Position numbers and translations under genes: made by a program. A stretch of DNA of 64,000 nt from Mycolicibacterium sphagni. Lineage in GTDB: Bacteria > Actinomycetota > Actinomycetes > Mycobacteriales > Mycobacteriaceae. Of the stretch, positions 1 through 9,414 are shown in pieces (the stretch's first letter is position 1; each line of letters begins with the position of its first letter). The stretch spans positions 1-64,000 of the forward strand of contig NZ_VBSB01000002.1 of the NCBI RefSeq assembly GCF_013337765.1, read 5' to 3'. The notes below the pieces were generated by a model that made no database searches, had not been told where the DNA came from, and saw only the letters and a list, made by a program, of their open reading frames with translations.

Positions 1-24
1 GGCGAACCCTGGAACATGAACTGA
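1..24 (+). CDS. possible 3' end of an upstream gene
   Basis: Frame 1 reads GEPWNMN and then a TGA stop, which would be the last residues of a gene entering the window from the left and converging on dapC. Seven residues cannot identify a family, so this is only a possible partial gene. The 42 bases that follow hold GC-rich runs (CCCCG and GGGGCGG) that could form a short hairpin between the convergent ends. Confidence 0.2.
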   Translation, partial: GEPWNMN

Positions 25-66
25 CGAGAAGTATCTGACCCCGCTTGGGTGGGGCGGTTGGGCTCG

Positions 67-1152
67 CTAGCCCAGCCGCTCCACCGCGGCGGCGATTCGT
101 TCGTCCGTCGCGGTCAGAGCCACCCGAACGTGCTGTCCACCGCGGGCCCCGTAGAACTCCCCGGGAGCCACGAGGATGCCACGCTCGGCCAGCCAGGACA
201 GGGTCGTCCGACACGGCTCACCGCGAGTAGCCCACAAGTACAGTCCCGCCTCGGAGTCGTCGACGGTGAAATCCGCTGACCGCATCGCGGCGAGCAGGAC
301 ATCGCGGCGGCGCGCATAGCGCTGCCGCTGCTCGAGTTCGTGGGCGTCGTCATCGAGGGCGGCCACCATCGCCGCCTGCACCGGCGTCGGCACCATCATC
401 CCGACGTGTTTGCGCACCGCCAACAATTCGGCGACCACATCGGCGTCACCGGCGACGAACCCCGCGCGATACCCGGCCAGCGACGAACTCTTCGACAGCG
501 AGTGCACCGCCAGCAGCCCGGTGTGATCGCCGCCGCTGACCGAGGGATGCAGCACCGAGGTCGGCTCCGCTTCCCATGCCAGGCCCAGGTAGCACTCGTC
601 GGACACGACGAGCGTGCCGCGTTCGCGAGCCCATTCGACGACTTTGCGCAGATGGTCGCGACCCAGCACCTTGCCAGTCGGGTTGCTCGGGGAGTTGATG
701 AACATCACCGCGGGTGACTCGGGACCGAGCTGGGTCACCGAATCGGCCGGGATCACCCGGGCGCCGGCGAGCCGTGCCCCCACGTCATAAGTCGGATAGG
801 CCAGTTCGGGCACCACGACCACGTCGTCGGCGCCAACGCCCAACAGCGTCGGCAGCCATGCGATCAGCTCCTTGGTGCCGATGACCGGCAGCACCGCCTG
901 TTCGGCCAGCCCGGTGATGCCGTAGCGGCGGTGCAACGCAGCAACCGCCGAGGTGCGCAGGGCCGGCGTGCCTGCGGTCGTGGGATAGCCCGGAGCGGCA
1001 CTGGCCGCGGCGACGGCCTCTCGGATCACCGGCGCCACCGGATCGACCGGGGTGCCCACCGACAGGTCGACGATGCCGCCAGGATGCGCCCGCGCGGTCG
1101 CCGTCACTTCGGCCAGGGTGTCCCACGGAAAGACCGGCAGCGCCGCTGACAC
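67..1152 (-). CDS. dapC: N-succinyldiaminopimelate aminotransferase DapC
   Basis: A fold-type I PLP aminotransferase of 361 residues, expected to transfer the amino group from glutamate to N-succinyl-2-amino-6-ketopimelate in the lysine/meso-DAP pathway. Visible features are the NPTG motif (157-160), the PLP-ring aspartate in SDECY (185) and the Schiff-base lysine in SLSK (221). Length and sequence closely match recalled M. tuberculosis Rv1178. The frame stays open upstream into fdxC, but the GTG at 1152, giving VSAALPVFPWDTL, matches the family N-terminus and lies 35 bases after the fdxC stop. The two genes therefore probably form an fdxC-dapC operon, as in other mycobacteria. Confidence 0.95.
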   Translation of the reverse strand: MSAALPVFPWDTLAEVTATARAHPGGIVDLSVGTPVDPVAPVIREAVAAASAAPGYPTTAGTPALRTSAVAALHRRYGITGLAEQAVLPVIGTKELIAWLPTLLGVGADDVVVVPELAYPTYDVGARLAGARVIPADSVTQLGPESPAVMFINSPSNPTGKVLGRDHLRKVVEWARERGTLVVSDECYLGLAWEAEPTSVLHPSVSGGDHTGLLAVHSLSKSSSLAGYRAGFVAGDADVVAELLAVRKHVGMMVPTPVQAAMVAALDDDAHELEQRQRYARRRDVLLAAMRSADFTVDDSEAGLYLWATRGEPCRTTLSWLAERGILVAPGEFYGARGGQHVRVALTATDERIAAAVERLG

Positions 1153-1187
1153 TGGCCGGCGGCGCGCACGCAACGGGATCGGAGGCG

Positions 1188-1511
1188 TCAGTCCTCTTCC
1201 TTGGGCGGCAGGTCCTTGACCGCTTGCGGATCGTTGTCGGTCTGCCCGACCTTCGAGGCACCGCCGGGTGAACCGAGCTCGGCGAAAAAGTCGGCGTTGA
1301 TCTGGGTGTACGCCGACCACTGATCCGGGACGTCGTCCTCGTAGTAGATCGCCTCGACGGGGCAGACCGGCTCACACGCGCCACAGTCCACGCACTCATC
1401 GGGGTGGATGAACAACATGCGCGCACCCTCGTAGATGCAGTCGACCGGGCATTCCTCAATGCATGCCTTGTCCTTGATGTCGACGCAGGGTTCGGCGATC
1501 GTGTACGTCAC
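1188..1511 (-). CDS. fdxC: 7Fe ferredoxin FdxC
   Basis: A small acidic electron carrier of 107 residues. The N-terminal half has cysteines at 9, 17, 21 and 25 and the second cluster motif has cysteines at 40, 43, 46 and 50, each followed by proline in the CP pattern. This is the arrangement of 3Fe-4S plus 4Fe-4S ferredoxins of the actinobacterial FdxA/FdxC type, and the acidic C-terminal extension (residues 75-107) is also typical. It corresponds to Rv1177 next to dapC. The ATG at 1511 is preceded in transcript sense by AGGAGAACC, a clear ribosome-binding site. The physiological redox partner cannot be read from the sequence. Confidence 0.95.
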   Translation of the reverse strand: MTYTIAEPCVDIKDKACIEECPVDCIYEGARMLFIHPDECVDCGACEPVCPVEAIYYEDDVPDQWSAYTQINADFFAELGSPGGASKVGQTDNDPQAVKDLPPKEED

Positions 1512-1835
1512 TGAGGTTCTCCTCGGTCTGTCTACTCGTCGGGGTGGCTGTATGTCTAGCGCGGGCGCTGGGAACGCCTAGTATCCGATGCCGGTCGGCG
1601 GATATCCGACTCAGTGTGCCCTAACTTGTCGGGTACCCCGTGCCAGTTCACTCAGGTGTTCCGCGCAGTAACTGATACTAGACGTTTCGTATATTAACTA
1701 GCTACAGCCATTGATGCAGTGACGAGGCTGTCGGCGAGTCAACATCCGCAGGGCACGTCATACTGCTTGTGCGGGGCACCGAGGCCGGCCGCCTCGCGCA
1801 GCAACCTGTCAAGCAATCCCCGGAGAGTGACAGAC
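1512..1835. other. intergenic region upstream of fdxC and the SARP fragment
   Basis: No gene is seen in these 324 bases. The left part must hold the fdxC promoter, and the first bases contain its ribosome-binding site. The right part is unusually AT-rich around 1675-1705 and carries the motif CGTATATTAAC (1688-1698), which recurs later in the window. A single CTCAGGT half-site occurs near 1652 without a properly spaced partner. Confidence 0.6.
1688..1698 (-). promoter_or_regulatory. TAATATACG motif, copy 1
   Basis: On the minus strand this reads GTTAATATACG. The core TAATATACG is shared with copies at 55109, 61297 and 61440. It lies about 140 bases before the likely start of the SARP-type fragment. 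It could be an operator or the TATATT -10 element of a promoter. Confidence 0.35.
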
Positions 1836-2261
1836 GTGGCTGTACCGACCCTGGTCGACGACCCCGGTGACGAGCTGCCCGCGTCCAGTAGCGCCCTTCG
1901 CCTCCAGATTCTCGGGCCGCTGCGGATCTGGCGCGACGGCGTCGAGCTCGACGCCGGCCCGCGCCAACAGGCGTATCTGCTGGCCTTACTGTTGGCCCGC
2001 GCCGGGCGGCCGACCAGTACCGACGAGCTGGTCAGCCTGATCTGGGGCGAGAACGCGCCGGCCAGCGCCCTCAATGTGGTTCACAAGTACGTGGGCACCC
2101 TGCGCCGCCTGCTGGAACCCGCGCTGCCGCCCAGGGGCTCCGGCTCGCACCTGCTTCGGCGCGGCAACGGCTACCTGTTCACGGCCGACCCCGACACCCT
2201 GGACCTGCTGGACTTCCGCCACCACGCCGCCGCCGCGCAGGCCGCGCTCGCGGAAGGATGA
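1836..2261 (+). pseudogene. truncated SARP/BTAD-family transcriptional regulator
   Basis: About 141 residues are present. Residues 20-115 form the OmpR-like winged helix of SARP regulators (LQILGPLRIWRDG, then the LLALLLARAGRPTSTDELVSLIW helix region). This is followed by only the first helix of a bacterial transcriptional activation domain, ending at ALAEG. SARP proteins normally continue for at least 100 more residues, and the AfsR-type ones for far more. The frame instead stops exactly where alcohol dehydrogenase sequence begins in another frame. I chose the GTG at 1836 because GGAGAG precedes it; the frame is open back to 1719. It is probably non-functional, although a DNA-binding-only protein is conceivable. 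Confidence 0.7.
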
Positions 2262-2613
2262 GCTCGAAGATCTCACGGGCCGGCGGACTGTCGACGCCGT
2301 GCTGGACTGCGCCGGATCACCGGAGTCGCTCGGACTTGCGGCGTCCATTCTGGCGACCGAAGGCGCCCTGGCACAGGTGGGCCTGATGGGCGAACGCGTC
2401 GAGTTGCCGCTGTTCCCGTTCGTCAGTGGCGAGAAGTCATACTTCGGCTCGTTCTGGGGCAGCCACAACGACCTCATCGAGGTGCTCACCCTGGCCAAAC
2501 AGGGTGCCATCAAACATCATGTCGTCCCAACGAGGCTCGCTGATGTCAACGACACCCTCGACGCGCTCGGTCGCGGAGAAATCGTCGGCCGTGCGGTCAT
2601 CGTCTTCGACTGA
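2255..2613 (+). pseudogene. C-terminal fragment of a zinc-type (MDR) alcohol dehydrogenase
   Basis: In a frame different from the SARP fragment, the sequence from DELEDLTGRR through VDAVLDCAGSPES to EIVGRAVIVFD is the C-terminal half of a medium-chain dehydrogenase: the end of the Rossmann domain and the final substrate-domain segment. The GroES-like N-terminal half with the catalytic zinc ligands and the GxGxxG loop is missing. The fragment has no start of its own. It abuts the SARP remnant at about 2252-2262, which points to a deletion that fused two genes. Its reading frame runs intact to a normal stop at 2611-2613. Confidence 0.75.
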
Positions 2614-3574
2614 GCGCTCCACACCTCTTCTGGCGGCCGATGAGTCACTCATAGCGCGACTCGCGGAACTCGCCCCCGCACAGGGCCCCAACGACGTTGG
2701 CGGCTGGACAGGGTTGACGATCCACCGCGTCTGCGGTCCGGCACTTCTGTACCGTGCCGAGTTCTGCGCGCTCTCAGTCGGATTCGTCGTGCAGACCCGC
2801 GGGGCGGTCGCTTACGCGGTCGCTGCCGGTGGCTCGAACGTCGATCTCCAGATCACCGCGGCATCAGTGGTGCACCCCGCGTTCTACTGCGTATTGCCCA
2901 TCGATCCACAGTTGGTCCGCACGATCTCATCGAGCATGTATCCGCTGAGTATCGCTGGAGGACGAGCAGATCCAAGCGGCGAGGCGGCGGTATCCACGCT
3001 CGACGACGAGTTGATGAATACGCTGGCCGGATTCCTGGCATCGCTATCCAGCAGCTGTGACCGCCGTGTGCTTACCCCACTTCGGATGAGTGAGACGGTG
3101 TACCGGATGTTGCAGGGTGAACAGCGAACCCGGCTATTGCGCCTTGCCGCGGACGAGTTGCTGCGTAACCCCATTGCCGCAGCCCTGAGCCATATTTCGA
3201 ACGATCTCGCCGAGCCGTTGTCGGTCAAAGCGTTGGCCGTGCGCGCACACATGAGCCCGTCGGCGTTCTCGCGCGCCTTCCGCGAAGGTACTGGCCGAGC
3301 GCCGTACCAGTACATCAAAGACTGCAGGCTCGACCGGGCGAGAGAACTACTCGATGACCGCACACTCGGAGTCGCTACCGTCGCAGGCGCATTCGGATAC
3401 GGCAGCGTGTCGCACTTCATCAAGGAGTTCCACCGCAGGTTCGGTAGTACACCGGGCGAGTACGCCGAGATCTCCGGGCAGCGGTTTCACTGGCCATCCA
3501 CTTGTCGGCAAGAGCGCTCACATAGCGTCGGCGTGCCAACGGCTTACCTCGACCGACGGGAACGATCACCATGA
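2591..3574 (+). CDS. AraC-family transcriptional regulator
   Basis: About 327 residues with two domains. The N-terminal part (roughly 15-190) matches the AraC_N effector domain type, beginning LIARLAELAPAQG. The C-terminal part (roughly 210-300) is a double helix-turn-helix of the HTH_18 class, with LSVKALAVRAHMSPSAFSRAF and the second helix VATVAGAFGYGSVSHFIKEF. The GTG at 2591, preceded by GGAG at 2574, overlaps the end of the dehydrogenase fragment. ATG at 2543 is an alternative and the true start is uncertain. Its stop overlaps the start of the following hydrolase by four bases (ATGA), so the two are translationally coupled and it may regulate that operon. Confidence 0.85.
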   Translation: MRSSSSTERSTPLLAADESLIARLAELAPAQGPNDVGGWTGLTIHRVCGPALLYRAEFCALSVGFVVQTRGAVAYAVAAGGSNVDLQITAASVVHPAFYCVLPIDPQLVRTISSSMYPLSIAGGRADPSGEAAVSTLDDELMNTLAGFLASLSSSCDRRVLTPLRMSETVYRMLQGEQRTRLLRLAADELLRNPIAAALSHISNDLAEPLSVKALAVRAHMSPSAFSRAFREGTGRAPYQYIKDCRLDRARELLDDRTLGVATVAGAFGYGSVSHFIKEFHRRFGSTPGEYAEISGQRFHWPSTCRQERSHSVGVPTAYLDRRERSP

Positions 3575-4359
3575 CTGATGTCGTCTTCATCCACGGACTG
3601 TGGGTGGCGCACACCTCCTGGCAACCCTGGATAGACCGCTTCGCCGAGGAGGGCTATCAGGCGATCGCGCCGCGCTGGCCCGGTGAAGCCGAGACAACGG
3701 CAGCGACTCGGGAAAACCCAAAAGCCCAAGCAGGTTTCGGGCTCAACCAGATTACCGACCACTTCGCGGCCGTCCTCGAGCAGTTCGATACCCCGCCCGT
3801 CGCGGTCGGGCACTCGTTCGGTGGTCTGATCGCCCAGCTGCTACTCGGCCAGAACAAGCTTGCCGCAGCGGTCGCGATCAATCCCGCTCCGTTGAAGGGC
3901 ATCCGCGCCCTCCCGCTGGCGCAGTTGCGCTCGGCGTTCCCGGTGCTGGGTAACCCGCTCAACCACGGCCGCGCCAAAGGGCTGACCCGCGGACAGTGGC
4001 GCTACGGCTTCGGCAATGCGCTGAGCGAGGCGGAATCCGATGCGCTGTGGGAACAGTGGGCGATCCCGTCACCGTGCAAGCCGCTCTTCGAAGTGGGGAC
4101 GGCCAACTTCGTGCCGAACTCGGCCGCCACCGTGGACACCGCGAACACCGGGCGCGGGCCGCTGCTGATCACCGGAGGAACCGAGGACCACACGGTGCCC
4201 CTGGTCACCGCGCGGGGCGCGTACAAGCGATACGCGAAATCACCTGCCATCACCGAGTTCCACGAATTCACCGGCAAGGGACATTCGCTCATCATCGACC
4301 ACAGCTGGCACGAAGTCGCCGACGTCGCGCTCACCTGGCTCAAGGCACAGAACCTGTAG
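3571..4359 (+). CDS. alpha/beta hydrolase
   Basis: A soluble alpha/beta-fold hydrolase of 262 residues. FIHGLW near the N-terminus supplies the oxyanion-hole strand, GHSFGG carries the nucleophilic serine (about residue 83), GTEDHTVP the acidic residue and GKGHS the catalytic histidine near the C-terminus. It resembles the YdeN/carboxylesterase-like hydrolases often found with AraC regulators. The substrate cannot be told from sequence. The start ATG overlaps the AraC stop, so the pair is one operon. It converges on fbiC with only three bases between the stops. Confidence 0.9.
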   Translation: MTDVVFIHGLWVAHTSWQPWIDRFAEEGYQAIAPRWPGEAETTAATRENPKAQAGFGLNQITDHFAAVLEQFDTPPVAVGHSFGGLIAQLLLGQNKLAAAVAINPAPLKGIRALPLAQLRSAFPVLGNPLNHGRAKGLTRGQWRYGFGNALSEAESDALWEQWAIPSPCKPLFEVGTANFVPNSAATVDTANTGRGPLLITGGTEDHTVPLVTARGAYKRYAKSPAITEFHEFTGKGHSLIIDHSWHEVADVALTWLKAQNL

Positions 4360-4362
4360 ACG

Positions 4363-6942
4363 TCAGGCAGCGCGGTCCGCGTACGTCGTCGTGCGCTGGC
4401 GGGCCGGGCGGCCGATACCCTCGGCGATGGCGACCAGTTCCTCGACCGACTTCGCCGATCCGTTCTCCGAGCCGGCCATCCGCGAGATGGTCTCCTCCAT
4501 CAGCGTGCCGCCGAGGTCGTTGGCGCCACCGGTCAGCATAACCTGGGTGCGTTCGACACCGAGCTTGACCCAGCTGGTCTGAATGTTGGAGATCCTGCCG
4601 TGCAACATGATTCGCGCCAGCGCGTGCACGGCGCGGTTGTCGCGATGCGTCGGTCCCGGCCGCGCGCCGCCCGCCAGGTACAGCGGCGAACTCTGGTGCA
4701 CGAACGGCAGCGGCACGAACTCGGTGAAACCACCGGTGCGGTCCTGGATGTCGCGCAACACGTTCAGGTGCCCGACCCAGTGCCGCGGGGTGTCGACGTG
4801 GCCGTACATCATCGTCGAACTCGACCGCAGTCCGACCTCGTGCGCGGTGCTGACCACCTCGATCCACATCGACGTGGGCAGCTTGCCCTTGGTGAGCACC
4901 CAGCGCACCTCGTCGTCGAGGATCTCAGCGGCCGTGCCGGGGATGGAGCCCAGACCGGCTTCCCGCAGCGCGGTCAGCCACTCCCGAATGCTCAAGCCGC
5001 TCTTGGTGACTCCGTTGGAGATCTCCATCGGCGAGAACGCGTGCACATGCATGGACGGCACCCGCGCCTTGACTGCGCGTACCAGGTCGGCGTAGCCGGT
5101 GACCGGCAGCTCGGGGTCGATGCCACCCTGCATGCACACCTCGGTGGCGCCGGCGACATGCGCCTCCCAGGCGCGGTCGGCGACCTCGTCGGTGGACAGC
5201 GAGTAGGCGTCGGCGTCGCCCTTGCGTTGGGCGAACGCGCAGAACCGGCAGCCGGTGTAGCAGATATTGGTGAAGTTGATGTTGCGGTTGACGACGAACG
5301 TGACATCGTCGCCGACTGCATCCTTGCGAAGCGAATCCGCCAGTGCGGCAACGGCATCCATCGCAGGCCCGTCCGCGGTCGCCAGCGCGAAATACTCGTC
5401 GTCGGTGCACCCGGCAGGGTTGCGCTCGGCGGAGCGCAACGCGGCCAGCACATCGGTGTCGAGCCGTTCCGGGGCACGGGCGGCGAGCTCGTGCACCTTC
5501 TCGCGGATGGATTCCCAGTCGCCGAACGCGCTGCCCAGATCGCTGCGGGTCTCGGTCCGCCGGCCCTCGCTGTCGATCGCCGTGTGCAGGTCGGTGCGCC
5601 CCAACGACTCGGTCGCCTCATCGGGCTCCTGCCATGGGCGGCCCACCGGATTGACGTCGAGGGCGTAGCCGGTCTCGGGGTCGGCCAACGCCTCGACGTG
5701 CCCCTGGACCCGCGGGTCGATCCAGGCCGCACCGGCCTGGACGTACTGCGGCTGGGCCGTCAGGCGCTGCACCAGGTCGTAGCCCGCCTCGGCGGTCACC
5801 GCGGCAAGCTCGTCGAGCGCGGGCCACGGACGTTCCGGATTCACGTGGTCGGGCGTCAGCGGCGACACCCCACCCCAGTCGTCGACGCCGGCGCCGATCA
5901 GGGCCAGGCACTCCTGCCGGGACACCAGGTTCGGCGGGGCCTGGATGCGAACCTTGGGCCCCATCACCAGGCGGGTGACCGCCAGTGTGGCCAGGAAGTC
6001 GTCGATGCCCGCATCGGGCACCGAGGCCATCGCGGTGTGATCCTTGGCCCGGAAGTTCTGCACGATCACTTCCTGGACGTGGCCGAATTCCTTGTGCGAG
6101 CGCCGAATGGCGTGGACGGTCTCGGCGCGCTCGGTCAGCGTCTCCCCGATCCCGACCAGCAGACCGGTGGTGAAGGGAATTGAAAGCCTGCCAGCGTCAT
6201 CGAGCGTGCGCAGCCGCACCGCGGGATCCTTGTCGGGACTGCCGTAGTGGGCTTCGCCCTTGGTCTCGAACAGCCGGCGTGACGTCGTCTCGAGCATCAT
6301 CCCCATCGACGGCGCCACCGGTTTCAGCCGCGACAGCTCCGACCAGCTCATCACACCGGGATTCAGATGCGGCAGCAGGCCGGTCTCCTCGAGCACCCGT
6401 ATCGCCATCGCGCGCACATAGTCCAGCGTGGAGTCGTAGCCCCGCTCGTCGAGCCACTGCTTGGCCTCCGGCCAGCGCGCCTCCGGACGGTCGCCGAGGG
6501 TGAACAAGGCTTCCTTGCAGCCCAATTCGGCGCCGCGCCGTGCAACGTCGAGTATCTCGTCGGGCTCCATGAACATGCCCTTGCCCTGCGCGCGCAGCTT
6601 GCCCGGCACCGTGACGAAGGTGCAGTAGTGGCAAGTGTCGCGGCACAGGTGGGTGACGGGGATGAACACCTTGCGCGAGTACGTGACCGGCAGCCGGCCC
6701 GTCGCACCGCGGCGGCCCGCCGACTCCAGCCCGGCATCACGCACGCGGGCCGCGCTGGCACACAGATCCGCGAGATCCTCGCCGCGGGCGGTCAAGGCGA
6801 TCGCCGCCTCGTCGACATTGAGGGAGACACCGTCGCGGGCTCGACGCAGAACACGTCTCATCGCGGCAGGCGAGGGAGCGACAGTCCGCGGCGGAACCAC
6901 CGGAGTGGGCAGCGGGCTACTTGGCTGGGAGTTCAGTGCCAC
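4363..6942 (-). CDS. fbiC: FO synthase FbiC (fused CofG-CofH)
   Basis: This bifunctional radical-SAM enzyme makes 7,8-didemethyl-8-hydroxy-5-deazariboflavin (FO), the chromophore of coenzyme F420, from tyrosine and the flavin precursor 5-amino-6-ribitylamino-uracil. Two CxxxCxxC clusters are visible: CRDTCHYC (cysteines 100, 104, 107) in the CofG half and CYTGCRFC in the CofH half. The sequence is close to recalled Rv1173 along its whole length. The GTG at 6942 gives 859 residues, near the 856 of M. tuberculosis; an upstream GTG at 6987 is possible and neither has a strong ribosome-binding site. F420-dependent enzymes elsewhere in the window (45123, probably 55153) depend on this pathway. Confidence 0.96.
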   Translation of the reverse strand: MALNSQPSSPLPTPVVPPRTVAPSPAAMRRVLRRARDGVSLNVDEAAIALTARGEDLADLCASAARVRDAGLESAGRRGATGRLPVTYSRKVFIPVTHLCRDTCHYCTFVTVPGKLRAQGKGMFMEPDEILDVARRGAELGCKEALFTLGDRPEARWPEAKQWLDERGYDSTLDYVRAMAIRVLEETGLLPHLNPGVMSWSELSRLKPVAPSMGMMLETTSRRLFETKGEAHYGSPDKDPAVRLRTLDDAGRLSIPFTTGLLVGIGETLTERAETVHAIRRSHKEFGHVQEVIVQNFRAKDHTAMASVPDAGIDDFLATLAVTRLVMGPKVRIQAPPNLVSRQECLALIGAGVDDWGGVSPLTPDHVNPERPWPALDELAAVTAEAGYDLVQRLTAQPQYVQAGAAWIDPRVQGHVEALADPETGYALDVNPVGRPWQEPDEATESLGRTDLHTAIDSEGRRTETRSDLGSAFGDWESIREKVHELAARAPERLDTDVLAALRSAERNPAGCTDDEYFALATADGPAMDAVAALADSLRKDAVGDDVTFVVNRNINFTNICYTGCRFCAFAQRKGDADAYSLSTDEVADRAWEAHVAGATEVCMQGGIDPELPVTGYADLVRAVKARVPSMHVHAFSPMEISNGVTKSGLSIREWLTALREAGLGSIPGTAAEILDDEVRWVLTKGKLPTSMWIEVVSTAHEVGLRSSSTMMYGHVDTPRHWVGHLNVLRDIQDRTGGFTEFVPLPFVHQSSPLYLAGGARPGPTHRDNRAVHALARIMLHGRISNIQTSWVKLGVERTQVMLTGGANDLGGTLMEETISRMAGSENGSAKSVEELVAIAEGIGRPARQRTTTYADRAA

Positions 6943-7161
6943 TCCCGGGTAACCGTCCAGAGCTGGGAAATCATCCGCGCGTCTCACAATCTGAAACTCG
7001 GGTGACGGACATGGTCCACACAGTAGTCCGCCCAGTTAACGGCGTGACCCCGTGTCTCAGCGACCTACAAACATGCGGACACGGCAAAGAAAGTTGTAAC
7101 ACTGCGCTGTCCGCAACGTAAATTGTCGTTGTTAGCTGAAATTCAAGCAGGGGGTTCCGCC

Positions 7162-8088
7162 ATGACCGTGTCCACCCGTTCCTATCTGATCGCAGGTGCG
7201 GCGGCGATGGTCGTCGGAGCCATGGCCATCGCCCCGATCCAGCCATCGACACCGGCCTCGATCAACTTGGACACCGTGCGCCTGTCCGCCGCGGTGCAAC
7301 CGCTGGTCAGCCAGGTCAATACCGCCGCGGCGACGCTCGGCCAGGCCACCCCCGCGGCGGCAACGCAGCAACCCCAGCCCCAGAAAACAGCGCAGGCGAA
7401 CAACAACGTCTCGAACGCCATCGATGCGGCGTATTCGGTGATCATGTACTGGGCGGACTACTTCGCGCTTGACCTGGGCCCGTATTTACTGGGATGGATC
7501 CCCTTCGGCTATCTCATCAGCGACCAGATCTACATCTGGTACCCGAACTTGACGGTGCCGGTGGCTGACGCCTTCGTCTACGACTTCCTCGATCCGGTGG
7601 TCAACGATTTCTGGAACCCGAATGTGTGGCGGGACGGCCTGACCGCCATCGCCAACGCCACGCGGGTCGGGCTGAGCACCGTGGCCCAGCAGGAGATCGC
7701 GTACTTCTGGAGCCTGCAGTGGTTCCCGTTCCCGCTGCCGCCGCTGCCGCCGTTGCCGTTCGCCGCAACCAAGGTGCCCGCCGGCGCGGCGAGTTCCGAC
7801 GCGCCTGCGCAGGCTAAAGCGGTCGTCACCTCCGGCACGGGTCATTCCGCCCGCCCGCAGATAGCCAAGCAATCGACCGACACCGTCACCACCGAGGCAG
7901 TCACCGACGCCACCGATGCGACCCCGAGCGCGTCGAAGACCGCCAAGGCAGACAGCACGGATTCGCCGTCGGGCAAGAGTGGCTCGGCCAAGTCAGGCAC
8001 TGCCGCCCCGAAGAAGAGCGGCACGGCCGGCTCCGCGCGCACCCACGGTCCCAAGTCAGACAATTCGGATAAAGCCGCCGCCAAGTAG
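7162..8088 (+). CDS. exported protein with Lys/Ser/Ala-rich tail (paralogue 1)
   Basis: 308 residues of no recognised domain. An N-terminal signal sequence (about 1-32, ending near APIQPSTPAS) has no lipobox. A Gln/Ala-rich spacer leads to an aromatic-rich segment (about 90-200, with YWADYFALDLGPYLLGW and many Trp/Tyr/Phe), then a run of PLPPLPP. The tail (about 225-308) is low-complexity Ser/Thr/Lys/Ala rich and ends in KAAAK. The ATG at 7162 follows GGGGG at an appropriate distance; the frame is open back to 7123. It shares layout with the genes at 12681 and 13821. It occupies the place of PE12 between fbiC and Rv1171 in M. tuberculosis. An envelope role is inferred only. Confidence 0.8.
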   Translation: MTVSTRSYLIAGAAAMVVGAMAIAPIQPSTPASINLDTVRLSAAVQPLVSQVNTAAATLGQATPAAATQQPQPQKTAQANNNVSNAIDAAYSVIMYWADYFALDLGPYLLGWIPFGYLISDQIYIWYPNLTVPVADAFVYDFLDPVVNDFWNPNVWRDGLTAIANATRVGLSTVAQQEIAYFWSLQWFPFPLPPLPPLPFAATKVPAGAASSDAPAQAKAVVTSGTGHSARPQIAKQSTDTVTTEAVTDATDATPSASKTAKADSTDSPSGKSGSAKSGTAAPKKSGTAGSARTHGPKSDNSDKAAAK

Positions 8089-8093
8089 CAGTC

Positions 8094-8507
8094 TCAGCGT
8101 GGACGGTTGTGCCGCCAGAGGAACAACGCCGGCGGCGCGGCACCCAGCGCCAAGAACAGCAGCACCGAGTAGGCCATCACGCCGGGGCCGCCGAAGATGA
8201 TGTCACCGCCCGGCCCGCCGAGCGTCAGCGCCGCAACGGTGACCAGCCATGCCAGCAACGGCAGTGCGGCAAGGCGGGCGGAATCCGTCCAGTGGACGGC
8301 CGCCCACACCAGGGCCAGATTCACCAGCCCGCTGATCGCTGCGCTGATCGGGAACGGCACCGAGCCGAGATAGAACGGCAGAAGTAGCGCGCCGGCCACT
8401 GCCGAGATGACGCCATCGACGGCGAGCAGAGCGAGCACCACGGTGCGAATGGCCGCGTCGGTCACGCCTGGGTCTTCGGTGACCACGGGCGGCTGCTTCA
8501 ACCCCAC
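8094..8507 (-). CDS. conserved membrane protein, Rv1171-like
   Basis: 137 residues with four predicted hydrophobic helices (about 20-45, 52-72, 80-97 and 108-130), separated by short polar loops and ending in a basic tail WRHNRPR. The start is a GTG placed directly after the mshB stop codon with no spacing, so it is cotranscribed and probably translationally coupled with mshB. The same order, mshB followed by a small membrane protein, is found in M. tuberculosis (Rv1170-Rv1171). No function is established for this family. Confidence 0.85.
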   Translation of the reverse strand: MGLKQPPVVTEDPGVTDAAIRTVVLALLAVDGVISAVAGALLLPFYLGSVPFPISAAISGLVNLALVWAAVHWTDSARLAALPLLAWLVTVAALTLGGPGGDIIFGGPGVMAYSVLLFLALGAAPPALFLWRHNRPR

Positions 8508-9374
8508 CTACTGCCCGAGGTCGAGACCGGCCAGAAGGTCGGTCTCCCAACCACGCTCGTCGGTCTGGCCCGCGTTGCCCTCGACAAGGACATAATGCTC
8601 GGCGGCCAGCACAGGCAGCACGAGCTTGTTGGACAGCGTGAAGGCCCGCCGGGTCGGGCCGACCAGCATCTGGGTGGCGTGCGCTTCAATGGCGTTCACC
8701 TTGGCAGCCACGTGCTCGGGCGCCTCGACGACGGCGGTGATCTTGTCATCGGTGAAGCCGAAGACGACGTCGGCGGGCGGCCGGATCCAGTCCGCCAACA
8801 CATCCTCATCGCGCAGCGCATTGACGCCGTCGCGAAAAGCACTGGCCCCGATGACACCCCAGTAGAACTTCGGCACCTTCCACGTCGCGGCGGCGACGGC
8901 GGCCGTCGTGATGCGGTGGGTCTGGATGTGGTCGGGATGCCCGTAGCCGCCGTCGGGGTCATAGGTGGCGATCACGTGGGGCCGCAGCTCGTCGATGACG
9001 GCGGCGAGAAGGCCGACGGCTTCGTCGACATCGGCGTCGACGAACTTGGTGTGACTGCGCGCCGGGGTGCCGGGCATGCCCGAGTCGCGCCACCGGCCCG
9101 CGCCGCCGAGGAACCGCGGCCCGGGTAGGCCCAGTTTCTGCAGGGCGTTCGTCAATTCGTAGATGCGATAGCCGCCGAGCTGGTCGGCTTCATCGACGGC
9201 CAGCCGCAGCCACCGGTCGTCGATGATCTCGCCCTCTTCGCCGAGCGTGCAGGTGACGACGGTGACCTCGGCGCCGCGCTGCACGTAGTGCGCGATGGTG
9301 ACGCCGTTGTTCATCGTCTCGTCGTCGGGGTGGGCGTGCACGAACAACAACCGCGGAGTCTCCTGCGAAGCCAC
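8508..9374 (-). CDS. mshB: mycothiol deacetylase MshB
   Basis: A zinc-dependent N-acetyl-1-D-myo-inositol-2-amino-2-deoxy-glucopyranoside deacetylase, the second committed step of mycothiol synthesis. The LmbE/PIG-L motif AHPDDE lies at residues 14-19 (zinc ligands His15 and Asp18, general base Asp17), and the third ligand is in [18 protein letters not shown] is also typical of MshB. The GTG at 9374 ([10 protein letters not shown]) is favoured because AGGG lies about eight bases upstream; GTG 9383 and further open frame to 9524 are less likely. It yields 288 residues, similar to M. tuberculosis MshB (303). It diverges from the chloride channel gene across a 40-base gap. Confidence 0.95.
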   Translation of the reverse strand: MASQETPRLLFVHAHPDDETMNNGVTIAHYVQRGAEVTVVTCTLGEEGEIIDDRWLRLAVDEADQLGGYRIYELTNALQKLGLPGPRFLGGAGRWRDSGMPGTPARSHTKFVDADVDEAVGLLAAVIDELRPHVIATYDPDGGYGHPDHIQTHRITTAAVAAATWKVPKFYWGVIGASAFRDGVNALRDEDVLADWIRPPADVVFGFTDDKITAVVEAPEHVAAKVNAIEAHATQMLVGPTRRAFTLSNKLVLPVLAAEHYVLVEGNAGQTDERGWETDLLAGLDLGQ

Positions 9375-9402
9375 GAACGTCACCCTACCGGGGTAGGTGG
9401 CA

Positions 9403-9408
9403 TAGATT
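9403..9408 (+). promoter_or_regulatory. -10 element for a leaderless transcript of the chloride channel gene
   Basis: TAGATT fits the mycobacterial TANNNT -10 pattern and lies six bases before the GTG at 9415. No Shine-Dalgarno sequence precedes that GTG. This spacing is what is expected when transcription starts on the first base of the start codon. Confidence 0.5.
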
Positions 9409-9414
9409 CGGCCC

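Noticed and set aside
4600..6183. 527-codon open frame on the plus strand opposite fbiC
   Set aside because: It is antisense to a full-length enzyme with all catalytic motifs. The product is His/Arg/Gly-rich with no domain, as expected for the complement of GC-rich coding DNA.
7055..7062. TCTCAGCG upstream of exported protein 1 as a third MprA box
   Set aside because: Only a half-site; no second repeat lies three bases away, and it is more than 95 bases from the start codon.
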